From contig BFEA01000255.1 in assembly GCA_003427395.1 (NCBI GenBank), positions 1,264,104 to 1,324,894 on the forward strand: a stretch of DNA of 60,791 nucleotides, written 5' to 3'. The notes under the pieces are model-generated. The model had not been told where the DNA came from. It saw only the letters and a program-made list of their open reading frames with translations, and searched no databases. This DNA comes from Chara braunii (lineage: Eukaryota; Streptophyta; Charophyceae; Charales; Characeae). Below, in pieces: positions 35,546 through 46,976 of this stretch (positions are counted from its first letter, which is position 1; each line of letters opens with the position of its first letter). Both the position numbers and the translations under genes were made by a program.

Positions 35546-37144
35546 CCCTGTATGATGCTGCCAAATTTTTCTTATTTCCTTAAGGTTCATGAGAGAGAGA
35601 GATTTAAGATTCAGTCTAATGAGATTTTGAGTGAGATGTGATATGGGGATTTATTCTCCATGCACTTAAAGTTTAAGTGTTTGGGATTTGGCCTATGTTG
35701 TATAACAGGTCTTTATTGGCCGTTTTGATTCAAGATCTTTCTAGTTCAGCTCAATCCTACGAGGATCGTCCTTTATTATCTTTTGATAACAGGTGGGTTT
35801 GTTGATTGCCAATTCGTCGGCTCACGAAACAACTTACACTTGTACCTCAACTTGAATGGCTTAGCCCTGTTTCTTTGAAGGTTTTAACCATACTTCTTTT
35901 AATGACCATTATAACGAACTGATGAGTTTTTATGGAAAGTTCGACAATGGCTGGGGCCTAAATGTGTGAGGCGTGGTGTGAGTTACCTGGAAACAGTAAA
36001 GTTGATCACATTGGTGCTTGACAATGTAGCTTTCGTGTGTGTCTTTCTTTTATGCAGGTTAATATTTTGGAGCTTGGTATACGAGTCTTACTTTGGAGGC
36101 AGTGAGAATGACAACCATGTGTCATGCGATCTGCATACTTGATGGGTTTATTTTTCCTTCTTTTATTTTATCTCGAATTCTGATTTAATATGACTATTGG
36201 GATGCCTGTTTATTTATTGAGTGATTTTGCTTATTAATTTTTATAGTTGGATGTCGAACTCCGTGACAGTCGTCAAAGCCAAACCCCTTGACTTCTCTCC
36301 AGACCCTGGATGATAAAGCTTTTCTCCATGGCCATAAGGGTTGACTGTCACCACAGGCCGGAATCTGTGTACCACCCACTCTCCGCAGGGTGCAGAAGAG
36401 AGTGTGGTTCTCAACCGCTTTGGCGGTTGTCTAGCGTCGAGAGATTAACCCCTCAAGGCGCGTATCAACCGACACTTGAGTATCGAACGGGATCCTCGAG
36501 ACCATTGAGGACCGCACGATCATGGGTACTACATAGTACGCCATCATTGCGACTGCTTGCATGGCTAGTCGATATGAGAAAGCCTTGCATCTGTGCAGTT
36601 GTATATTAAGTCACCCGCTCGATGTCTGACCGATTTCCGTATCAGAAGGTTATGTGTTGAATACTGAAGGAACTATGAGTGTTTTGTTTCGTGTGAGTGA
36701 TCTAACTTTTTGTTTTGGCGTGGTGTAACGAGTGGTAAGAAGGATGCGTCATAGTCGACCGACCCCCCGGCTCGCTTGGGACTTCAGCCCCCCAGTGCGT
36801 CGGCTCGAGTACAGGTCCGATAGAGGGGTGGGACCACGCGTACCCCCTATGCTATTGTGTATGAGAAAACACCCTCGGCTGGCCCACCTCTGCGATGGCA
36901 TTAAAAAACGTCCGTACTGTGGACTGGTAGCTTCGCAGGGATACGTCCACCTAAGGGATGGTGACAGCTCCCGCGGGTCGAGGTAAGTTGTACCTCGTGT
37001 GGGCCTATCCTGTCATAGGGGTTCGTGCGAGGTATCGCTGGTGCACTCGGTCGGAACGACAATACTCTACAACTAAAGTCTTGCCGAATCCTGCGTGACG
37101 TGGCCGGGAAGGTCCCCATTTTTGCGGGGACTTTGCGCTTGACA

Positions 37145-38731
37145 TTGGGATTTTCATATTTAACTTATTCGTGATTTTGTTTTGGTTATATCTCGAAGTG
37201 CGTTTGGGATTTTGTTTCCCAAAATGCACTTCGAAATTTTCGGATTGAACGTAATCTTTTTTTTTAGTCTGATAATATCCCGAAGTGCGTTAGGGATTTC
37301 TTTACCAAAAATGGAGTTCGAAATTTTCGGATTTAACTTTGTCATATATTCTTTTGGTGGATGTATGGCGGAGTGCGTTTGAGATTTGATTATCAAAAAC
37401 TCACGTCGGGATTTTCGGATTTAACTTAGTTTTTTTGTGTGGTTATATCTCGAAGTGCGTTCGGGATTTCGTCACAAAAAACGCACTTCGGGATTTTCGG
37501 GTATAACGTAGTCGTATTTCTTTGTGTGATATGTCTTGAAATGCGTTTAAGATTCCATTACCATTTTCGTTTTTTCGGATTTAGCTTAGCCATATTTTGT
37601 TTGTGGCTATATCCCGACGTGCGTTCGAGATTTCATGACCGAAAACACACTTCGGGATGTTAGTTTTGAACTTAGTCGTCGTTCTTTATGTGCTTATATT
37701 CCGAAGTGGGTTCACGATTTCGTTTTCGAAAATGCTTTTCGAAATTTTCGGATTTAACTTAGTTGTATTTTTTTCTGGTTATATCCCGAAGTGCGTTCAG
37801 GATTTCGTTACTGAAAATACACTTCAAGACCTTTGAATTTAACTCAGTTATCCCGAATTGCATTCCGGATTTCGTCACCGAAAACACATTTTGGGATTTT
37901 AAAATTTTACTTAGTTGTATTTATTTGTGTGCTTATATCCTGAAGTGTGATTGGGATTTCGTTACCGAAAACACACTTTTGTATTTATTTGTGTGCTTAT
38001 ATCATGAAGTGTGGTTGAAATTTTGTTACCGAAAACACACTTCGGGATTTTTGGATTTAACTTTGTTGTATTTTTGTTTTGGTTGTATCATGAAGTGCGT
38101 TTAAGATTTCGTTATTGAAACTGCACTTCAGGATTTTGGAATTTAACTTATTCATAATTTTGTTTTGGTTATATCTTGAAGTGTATTTGGGATTTCGTTA
38201 CCCAAAATACACTTCGTAATTTTCATATTTAACTTTTTTTGTGTGCGATTGTATCCCAAAGTGTGTTCAAGATTTCGTTACCAAAATGCACTTCGGAATT
38301 TCAGGATTTGACTGGGTCAGTGGGCATATTGTTTTTGTGGTTGTATTCCGGAGTGCGTTCAAGATTTGATTACCGAAAACTCACGTCGGGATTTCCGGAT
38401 TTAACTTTTTTCTCCGTGGTTATATCCTGAAGTGCGTTCGAGATTTCATCACCGAAAACGCACTTCCGGATTTTCGGATATAACTTAGTCGTATTTCTCT
38501 GTGTGTTATATCTTGAAGTGCGTTTGGGATTTTATTACCAAAAGTGCACTTTCCATTTTCCGGATTTAACTTAACCGCATTTTTTTAATGGCTATTGCAT
38601 TTGGGATTTCATTACCGAAAATGCACTTCGGGATCTTCAGATTTAATTAGTTTATCGTGAATTACATTCGAGATTTCGTTATTGAAACCGCACATAAGGA
38701 TTTTAGAATTTTGCTTTGTGTGCTTATATCC
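37145..38731. repeat. Dyad satellite array, block 2 (~18 units)
   Basis: Continues block 1 across the inserted composite. A near-perfect dyad is at 37451-37461 / 37480-37490 (CGAAGTGCGTT/AACGCACTTCG). It is interrupted at 38731 by the hAT-like element, in the middle of GCTTATATCCC. Confidence 0.92.
38724..38731. repeat. Left 8-bp target-site duplication TTATATCC
   Basis: Identical to 58219-58226 on the far side of the hAT-like element and part of the satellite consensus. Confidence 0.85.
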
Positions 38732-39467
38732 CAGAGCTGGGCAGTGGGCGCCCATAGCCTCACCCACCTGCACCCACCCGACCCAGAAGGTAATGGGTCG
38801 GATATAGGTCTACATGAGTTGTCTTGGGTGGGTTATGGGTGGGTGCAACCAGCATGCCTTTCTGGGTGACGGGTGGGTGAAGATTTGACCTGGGTCACCC
38901 GCTAGGTGGGTGGAAGGAGGGTGATGGCTTGGCCTGGGTCACCCGACCCATAGACCCACGATGACCCAAAAATTATGCAACCCCCCCCCCCACCCCCCCC
39001 CTTTGTGTAGTACGTCGGGCTTGAGGTTGCGAGCTAAGGAAAAAAGTGGCTGATTCAGTTGACCAGGTTCTGGTAAAGTTTTTTTTTTTTTTTTTTTTAA
39101 TGAATAAAAGTCTAGGGTGTTGTAGAGGTCAGTCAGTGTGTGCACAGTGATCACTTGGAACTGTGAGCCGTGGGTGTCATAGAATATGAGACCGCCTCCC
39201 AACACATCCTCACGTTAATACTCCTAGCGCATCCCCTATCCCAGTATTCTACCTCAGTGTGACCAGCACTCAGGACCATTGCCCTACCAACGGGCACGCA
39301 ACTTTGACCGAATAGCAGTGATAGGCACCAGGGCTGATAAATTGCCCAACCCTGGTGGAAGTGGAATCGGACGAACCTTGTCGAACGAAAACTCTGGACG
39401 CCAGACCCAGACAATGAACTACAGACCCCATATATATATAACCACCAAACAATTATATCCGAATGTC

Positions 39468-39601
39468 AGTAGGAACTGCTCACCCAATGACACCCTATGC
39501 AACCTACCTGAACCTACTGCAGGCACTAGACCTCAGTAGGAACTACACACCCAATGACACCCTATCCAACCTACCTGAACCTACTGCAGGCACTAGACCC
39601 C
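39468..39601. repeat. 67-bp tandem duplication
   Basis: Two adjacent units beginning AGTAGGAACT and ending GCAGGCACTAGACC, differing at a few bases. Inside the left part of the hAT-like element. Confidence 0.9.
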
Positions 39602-39799
39602 ACCAGTGACTAGCTCCCCAACCTGTTTTTTTTTATATATTTTGTGAATCTGTGTAGATAGTATCATGTGTAGAAACTTGTGTATGTAACTTGTAAGCGA
39701 TATACAATTCGCAAGCTATGTGTGTATGCCCGAAAGCTATGTGTACTTTGTGAATCATGTATCGAGGAGAGAACGGGCCAGTTGGACAAGGACCCCCGC

Positions 39800-39872
39800 C
39801 AAGGACCGAACCAAGCTTGAACCCGTGACCTTGTAATATGTAATCTAAGACTCTACCGTATGAGCAACTACC
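39800..39872 (-). mobile_element. tRNA-derived SINE-like head (minus)
   Basis: On the minus strand: GGTAGTTGCTCATACGGTAG (A-box region, D-arm like) then CACGGGTTCAAGC (B box) 40 bp later, followed by a non-tRNA body toward 39700. It does not close into a cloverleaf, so it is not called as a tRNA gene. Confidence 0.5.
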
Positions 39873-41689
39873 AAAAATGGAATGATCGTGTGATATGCCA
39901 GACTAGGGAGAACATCAGAACACCCGAGACCAACACCCCAAGCAAACCTTGTGAAACCCACAACCAACATATAACACTATTGTCGCGCGCATCGGTCCAG
40001 CACCGCACGAGGCAGCGTGGGACCCTCCCGGCCGCGTCACGCAGGAGTTGGATTTTAAATCCTTCGTCGCGAATATACATGGAGCTTCCGCAAGCCGCTC
40101 CGGCCGAGTGCGCCAGCCATACCTCTCGCGAGCCCCTACGACAGGATAGGGCCTGCGCGAGGCACAACTGACCTCCACCTTACGAGAGTTGTCACCTCCC
40201 TTTGGTGGGCGTATCCCCGCCGAGCTACCAGTCCACAGTACGAAAGCTAATCAGTTGCAATCGCATAGGTGGACCAGCCGAGGGCGTTTCTCGTTCGCTG
40301 TAACATAGGGGGTACGTGCGGTAATATGCCTATCGGACCCGCACGCGAACCGACATCTTGGGGGGCTGAGGTCCCAAGCGCGACTCATCGTCGGTCGACT
40401 ATGACGCATCCCACACACTACGCGCACTCCACTCTACGAACACAAAAATAAAACACAGACACACACATCAACAACGCGACAACACTCCTAGTCCCTTCAG
40501 TAGCCGTCCCATAACTTTCCAATGCGGAAATCGAATAGGCGTTGCGCGCGAGACTTAGTATAAAAACCGCGCGGACGCAGGGCTAACTCATATCGACACG
40601 CAATGCAAGCGTACACAAGCGGTCGCAATGATGGCGTACTATGTAGTACCCATAATCACGAGGCCCTCGTTAATCTCGAGGGTCGCGTTCGACACTCAAG
40701 TGTCGGCTGACACGCGCCTTGAGGGTTAGTCTCTCAACGCTGGACAACCGCCATGCGCGGTTGAGGACCACACACCCTCTTCTGCACCTTATGCAGAGCG
40801 GGTGGTACACAGGTCCATACCTGTGGTGGCAGTCGTTTCTTACTGCCCTGGAGATGAGTCCCACTCCGGGCCTGGGCGAAAGTCAAGGGGTTNGACTTTG
40901 ACGGCCGCCACCGACTACAATGTCCAACTATAAAAATCAATAAGCAAAATCAAACAATAATTAAATAAGCATCCCAATACTCGTATATCGAGTCAAGACC
41001 CGAGATAATAAACAAAAGGAGGGGGGACATAAACCCATCAGGTATGCGGATCGTGCGACACATGGTTGTCATTCTCACTGCCTCCAAAGTATGGTTCATG
41101 TACCAAACTCCAAAATACTAACCTGCATAAAACACAGGCACACACAATAGCCACATTGCCATACACCAATGTGGTTAACTTTACTGTTCCTTGTAACTTA
41201 CACCACTCCTCACACACTCAANCCCCAGTCATAGTCAAAATCTCCATAAATCTCATAAGTTCTTTATAATGGCCATTTAAAANAAATTCGGTTAAAACCC
41301 TCAAAGAGACATATCAAGTCTCAGGGCTAAGGCAATCAACATGAGGTACAGGTATAAGTAAAGTTGTGTTGTGAGCCGACAAGTCGGCGATCAACCAACC
41401 GACTTATTANCAGTGATAATAGAAGATGATCCTCCTAGGATTTAAACTCAAGGTAGTCCAAATCGTGAATCAAACGACCAAAAGGACCTGTAACACAAGA
41501 CAGGTCAACGCCCCAGGCTAAAACCATAAGTCTCTGGAGAATAATCCCCATACCCCAATCTCTCTCAGAGCCTCTCCTAATAGCTAAGCTTAAGTCTACC
41601 TCTAAGCCAGCGCCCAAAGAAAGATAGACTCATGGCATAATCTCCCCCATCCAGGGTGGATTACCCGAATCGCCACCTGTCGAAATATA

Positions 41690-42230
41690 ATCTAACTCCT
41701 TTAAACTAAGAAAATTTCGGCAGCGCTTCCCGTAGGAAAAGTGTCTTTCCAGAATTTATACAAGCTCAAATATNAAAGCANAAATAATTTATAACTTAAG
41801 AAAGTGAAATTTTGTCTAACTCCCTGAATTAATAGAAATTTGGGCAGCACTCCCTTTAGAAAGGGAGACTTCCCAGATTTACACTAAGTTAGATATAAAC
41901 TCAAAGGACAACTTGAGTTCGACTTAGACAAGATTTAACTAACTCCTTAGTTTTGCAGAAATTTCGGCAGCACTCCCTTTAGAAAAATGCTCTTCCAAAA
42001 TTCAAACAAAGCTAAGTCCAGAACTTGAGAATAACTTCAACTTCTCAAAGTCCAATTTTGTTTAACTCCCTGAATTAGCAAAAATTTTGGCAGCACTCCC
42101 TTTAGAAAAGGAGACTCTCCAAAGTTTTACTAAGTCAGATATAAAGAAAATACAAGCTGAACTTTGACACGTCAAGAATTGACTAACTCCTTGGATTTGT
42201 AGAAATTCCGGCAGCGCTTAAAGGGAAGAA
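41690..42230 (-). repeat. Class III hairpin units in LTR D (five units)
   Basis: Units every ~125 bp. The first has TTCC-TACG-GGAA (minus; plus 41727-41738). Others have CTCCCTT-TCTA-AAGGGAG (41850-41867) and variants with changed but still pairing stems. Also present as 54080-54620 in LTR E. Confidence 0.85.
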
Positions 42231-42240
42231 GTTCGTTTTC

Positions 42241-42272
42241 GCCCGCCCGTTCCTCGTCGGAATCGGGCGAGG
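42241..42272. repeat. Class II hairpin, plus-oriented unit in LTR D
   Basis: CGCCCGTTCC/GGAATCGGGCG fold-back, the opposite orientation to the rest of LTR D. Part of the ~116-bp unit (42274-42390) that forms an inverted repeat with 45248-45363. The same unit in LTR E is at 54631-54661. Confidence 0.75.
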
Positions 42273-42589
42273 CAGAGGTCGAGATGGGGTTTTTTNGGCA
42301 AGGCGAGTTTGATNGTGTTGTTAGTTTGGTTGATTAGTCAGTAGGATTAGAGGTTAGTAGTAGTAGTGGTGCGTCGGGGCTATGGCGGAAGTAGCCTACC
42401 AAGAAAAAAATGCAGGAATTGAAGCTAACTCCGATGACTCTAGCACGTGGCGAGCGACTAAAGCAACTACCTATCAACCTGAAACTCGAACCAAGTAGTA
42501 GCCTCACCCAGTCACATGCAGGCCAAACCACGAAGGTAAGTACTCTCACCAGCCGCGAGTTAATCTGGACAAGCAATAGTTCATAGTCT

Positions 42590-43460
42590 TTCAGTGATTT
42601 AACCCTTTATACCTAGCTTACATAAGGCATAGGTCAGGCCGTCCAATCTTATGGAACATGCTTGACTCAGTCATTAAGTATACAGGAACAGGTTGCACAA
42701 CTACTTTTCTCTTCCTTTGGGCACATGATTAAGCCATTCATCTTAGAAACAATGCCTAGTCGCCCTGAACTGTTTAATATCCTAGTTATATATATATATC
42801 TGAACCTTAATCTTCAAGGTGGGCGTATGACTGAGCCATTCATCTTAGAAACAATGCTCAGCCGACCCAAGTTACCTTCAGTTATATTCTTAATTGTACT
42901 CTCTTTAAGTTATGATAAGCTATAGTCAGACCATCCAATCTAATAAAACCCGTGTCTGACTAGCCTGTTNTTAAATAAAATAATAATAACGTATAGTCAA
43001 ATTATAACCTTGGGTTCCAGCATGTGCGGGGCTTTGAGTCAGACCACCTGAACTTACAGAACAGCCTGGGTCTCTGCCTGATTCATTTATTTCTGAACCA
43101 TCATGTGTGTGACATTGAGTCAAACCCCCTGAACTTACAGAAGGGTCTGCCCCTTTGCCAATGATTACTCTCTCAAAATAAAAGCAGGAAGAGACTGAGC
43201 CACCTGAACTTACAGAACAACTCAGCCCCCTCGTTCAGAAACAAGGAAACTTAAGAAAACCAAAAAAAAAACAAGGCAATTCAGGGTACCTAAACTTATA
43301 GAGCGCCCTGAGCTCCTAAAAATCAAACACAATCAAACCCTCACAAGTCAGAGCAGTCAGGTCACCTAAACTTATAAAGCGTCATGACCCTCCATGCAAT
43401 TCGNAAAATAAAACACATCAGTCAGGCCATCCAATCTTATGGAACATGCCTGACCCCTAC
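42590..43460 (-). repeat. Class I hairpin array in LTR D
   Basis: About ten units with loop TTCTGTAAGTTCAGGTG or GTTTCTAAGATGAATGG (minus strand) between variable stems: GTCAGGC/GCCTGAC (43421/43448), CAGACCC/GGGTTTG near 43120-43150, CTGAGT/GCTCAG near 43195-43230. The loop keeps TAAG followed by T or AT as in LTRs A and B. Absent from LTR E. Confidence 0.85.
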
Positions 43461-46400
43461 AAGACCCTTTCAATCTCAAGCAAGACCACCTTACTCCCAA
43501 CCTTCCCCTAGATGCATTCCCCTTCGTTCACAATCTGNCTTCAGTCAAACAACAAAACTGAAACTGAATTCGCACAACCGTTTCCTTTTCTTCAGTCGGA
43601 CTTATGTCCTGAACGTCAACCCAAAGTCAAATACAGGGTTCACACCATACACTTAGTCAACCATAGAGAGATGTACAGATAGGGGTTATAGTTGGGTTTA
43701 TAGAAGGGGTCAGGGAATTACCACTCAGTTCCCTGCCTCCAGGACTCCTCCCGAGTCCCGGCAGAGCTCCCGCAATCGGTGGGGCGAACCTCCCACAGAG
43801 GCCTTGGCGCGGATTACGGGTTGCAATCCCGCCTGCCGCCTTCCTCTCAGAACCAAGAGACCAGACTTAGAGTAGGAAGGGCAGGGAAAGAGGCATTCAG
43901 CCACTCAAATACAAGAGGGGTGCTCTCAGACTCGCGGGAGAGGGCCTTCAAGCCTTCAGCGCCTGAGGGCTCCGCAATGATGGTCAGATGGTACTATGCT
44001 AGTTAGCCCGCAGCCCAAGCCAGAAGAGATGGCGCTCCGACGAACTTCTAGAATCGCAGCGGTAACCTCTCCCTTTTTAGTCTGAACCTCCCTTCTAGTT
44101 TACTCATTCCTCTTCTCGCACCTCATCCGAACAGCGGCCGACCGCAAGCTAAGCACCCAAAGAAAGCTCAGTATGCCCCNTAGAATAGACTAACTAAACC
44201 GTATATACAGGAACTGCTCCCGCAACACACTCTTGTTCTCTGCGCACCATCGCCTCACAGTTAGCCCTGTTGTGGCCCCATCAACCGTAACCAACGTTGC
44301 CAGCCAACGACGTGGCCAGCAGCCTCGCAGGCTGTTCTTCTATTGCCTCGCGCTACTGAACGAGCGTCGCCCCCCCAACAGGCCTGCAACCAGCCTACGG
44401 GGTTCAGCAGTGGTAAGGGCAGGAAAGCTCAATCTGCAGGCGGGCACCGCTGTAGCGGAGCAGCGAGGCGCNAGGCGATACCACAACGCGGCCACACCGC
44501 ACACTTACACGTCCGCCAGCAACACGTCCGCCTGAGGAGAATCACACAAGATGCAGGCGGGATAGGCAGCGAGGCAACAGCGGGGCGCAGACGAGGGCGT
44601 CGAACGCGGAGCAAGCAGCACATGAACCTGAGGAGAATCACTACTACCCGCAAGCTGTTGGTTCCCACCATCCGCTGGGCCGGGGAGCCACTCCAGCAAC
44701 CTTCCGTCCCGGCTCGCTAGCAATGCAAGTAACCCGAACCAGGCGCCCTCCTTTCCGTCGTGCATGGCCCGTTGTGCTGGCCATGCTCCCACCGCGGGTA
44801 CGTGCGCACTAGGCCCCGTGTACACACCCCGATTGCTGCGCAGANTACCCAAAGCTGGGAACAAACAATGGACCTATCCTAAAANACGAGGGAAATACGT
44901 TACTATAATCGTTCTGTTGCTATTCTTCATTCCCCTGGCTCCATGCCCTCTCTAACATCGGGTACGGCCCTGCCATGGTCACTAACCCGTAATTCGGACC
45001 CCAGCTCGTCCGAATTCATAAGGATTCGAGCCCGCCATACACCCTGTCACCCTCCATGTCCATTTCTTACCGCCTTACAGCGCACCATCCCCCCTTCCTA
45101 CTGCCCCTTCCATTAACTCCCGACCAAATCTAGTCTCACCATTCTGTTCGCCTCCCCTCCAAACCCCGACTTCGGATCTCCATTCATCCAAAATGACCGA
45201 AGGGTTGTCGGGCTAACAAAACTTCCTTCCCGTTCACTCCTCCCCCCTTCCGCCATAGCCCCGACGCACCACTACTACTACTAACCTCTAATCCTACTGA
45301 CTAATCAACCAAACTAACAACACCATCAAACTCACCTTGCCAAAAATACCCCATCTCGACCTCAGCGCAGTAGATTTTCATACTACCTCCCTCCTTACTC
45401 ACTCCAGTACCAAAATAGGACCGGATTCGGGTCGCAGCCCCCCAAAACCCCTGTCTAGGCTCTTACCTCGCTCGATTCTGTCAAGAATCGAGCGCGGTAC
45501 ACATCCTCCCGTCCGCCATAGCCTTGCTCCCCGACGTTCCCCTCGTCGAATGCATCGGGGATGAACCCGGGTCCAGGTTCGTTCAGCCCCTTTCCTCTCC
45601 GACTAACAGCGCTACACTCCCTCCACTGCGCCTGACCAGTCTCCTCGCTATCTACGTTCTCCCTTCTCCAAATGATCCCGGCGTGAAAGTGCGCCCGAGT
45701 TCGCCCCCTCTCCTTCGCTGCCACTCGCTACTGGTAACCCGGTCTCCCCCGTTGCCTCACTGCCTACACTTCATCGTTCTCCTTCCCCCCCCGCTCCCGA
45801 CTGCACCTCGCTCGGCCTGCTCCCTCGGCCTGCTCCGCCTGATGCTAGCGCCCGCCACCCTGTTCCTTACTGCTCATGCATCCGGTGCAGAATCCCATCC
45901 GGATTCTTTCTCCCCCGTTGCCTGCTGCTTCGCGCTGCCTCCCGTAGCCCGTCTCGCAGCTGCCTCGTCCACCCGTCGTCGTTAGCATAGTGCTCGGCCG
46001 TTGCACAACACTCTGACCAGTCCTACTGTGCTGCCGCTTGCCTCCCCGGTACTACTACCCGCGGCTCACTGCCGCTAGTGCCGCGTCTGACGGTCGTAAT
46101 GGCCCGACCCCACTGCCTGCCTTCGCCACCTGCGTCCGAGTCCGACCAACGGTGAGCCCGCCCGGTACTGCTGCCAACCAGCAACCGCCTCCTCCAGGCC
46201 GCTTTTCCCCCTGGCAGATCCCACCACCACTTCGGACCTCCAATAGCCAGATCCCACCGGGACGGCCGGTCACCACACAGCCTACTGCAATCCTTGCACG
46301 GGCCTTGGTGAACCGGGCCCGGTGCACTTCTTGACGATAGCAGCAAGGGTCGGCATGCTCCCTCGCTGGAGGCTTGGACACAAGTGTCGGTACTACGGGG

Positions 46401-46976
46401 TAGCTTCCGCGCTGTCGCAAAAACGGCCTGTAGTCACCCTTCCGGCCATCCTGCGAACTCAACACACCCCTATGCGACCTCATCGGGCCTGAAGCATAGG
46501 TCATATACATTCAGCACCACCGGCCCCCCCCTGTCTGAAGTAGAATTACGAACTCAGATCCTAACTACGCCGTGGTTTTCTCTGCCACGGCGTGGTAGGG
46601 GACCTTTGCCAGCACCCCGAGCTCGCGGACCGTCAGACAAGGCCCGCACTCAAGGCCCTCGACTACCGTAACGTCNGTTAAGTCCAGCGTCGCGTCCGAG
46701 TCAACGGCACGTCGGAGCCTAACCAAAATTTATACAACAACTATTTAATATAAAATACAGACAGACGTCGAGCGTCCCGCTGGCCCGTGACGCCGCGTAC
46801 GCCTAGGCAGCGTACAGTTGCGCCTCACCGTCAAGGCTCACGCCGCTACTCACGCCTCTCACCCTGACAAGAGCCTATGCTTCCGCTCACGCGCACGCCG
46901 TCAAGCNGCCGGCGCTGCATTTGCATGACCTACAAAAAACACGCCAAATACCCTCAAAAGGGTATTTGGTACGACA

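Larger units (their letters stand above)
31889..37144 (+). mobile_element. Giant LTR copy C (about 5.3 kb)
   Basis: Contains the leader block (32910-33110), the GGCGGCAGGCGG block (33170), the 66-bp minisatellite, the CGCCACGTGCTGGAG block (35040), class III units (35.17-35.54 kb), and the 3' block with a CAACCGC/GCGGTTG hairpin (36416-36432) and a palindromic GTACTACATAGTAC. It ends CGCTTGACA at 37144. The class I array position is occupied by the minisatellite. The start is uncertain. Confidence 0.65.
39981..46976 (-). mobile_element. 3' LTR D (about 7.0 kb)
   Basis: In element sense (minus): TGTCGTACC head with hairpin CCAAATACCCT/AGGGTATTTGG; class II hairpin unit (45467-45497); right inverted repeat (45363-45248); leader and GGAAGGCGGCAGGCGGGAT block (44.0-43.74 kb); class I hairpin array (43.46-42.59 kb); an oppositely oriented class II unit (42390-42241); five class III units (42.23-41.69 kb); 3' block with CAACCGC/GCGGTTG hairpin near 40745-40765; end CGACA at 39981. 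A TATA-like stretch (TTTTTATACTAAG, minus) lies near 40553-40567; promoter assignment is speculative. Frames such as 45524-45985 are antisense to the element. Confidence 0.8.

Noticed and set aside
37145-38731. Short plus-strand frames with repeated ISRSAFGIS-like text
   Set aside because: Translations of the ~87-bp satellite unit (close to 29 codons), not proteins.
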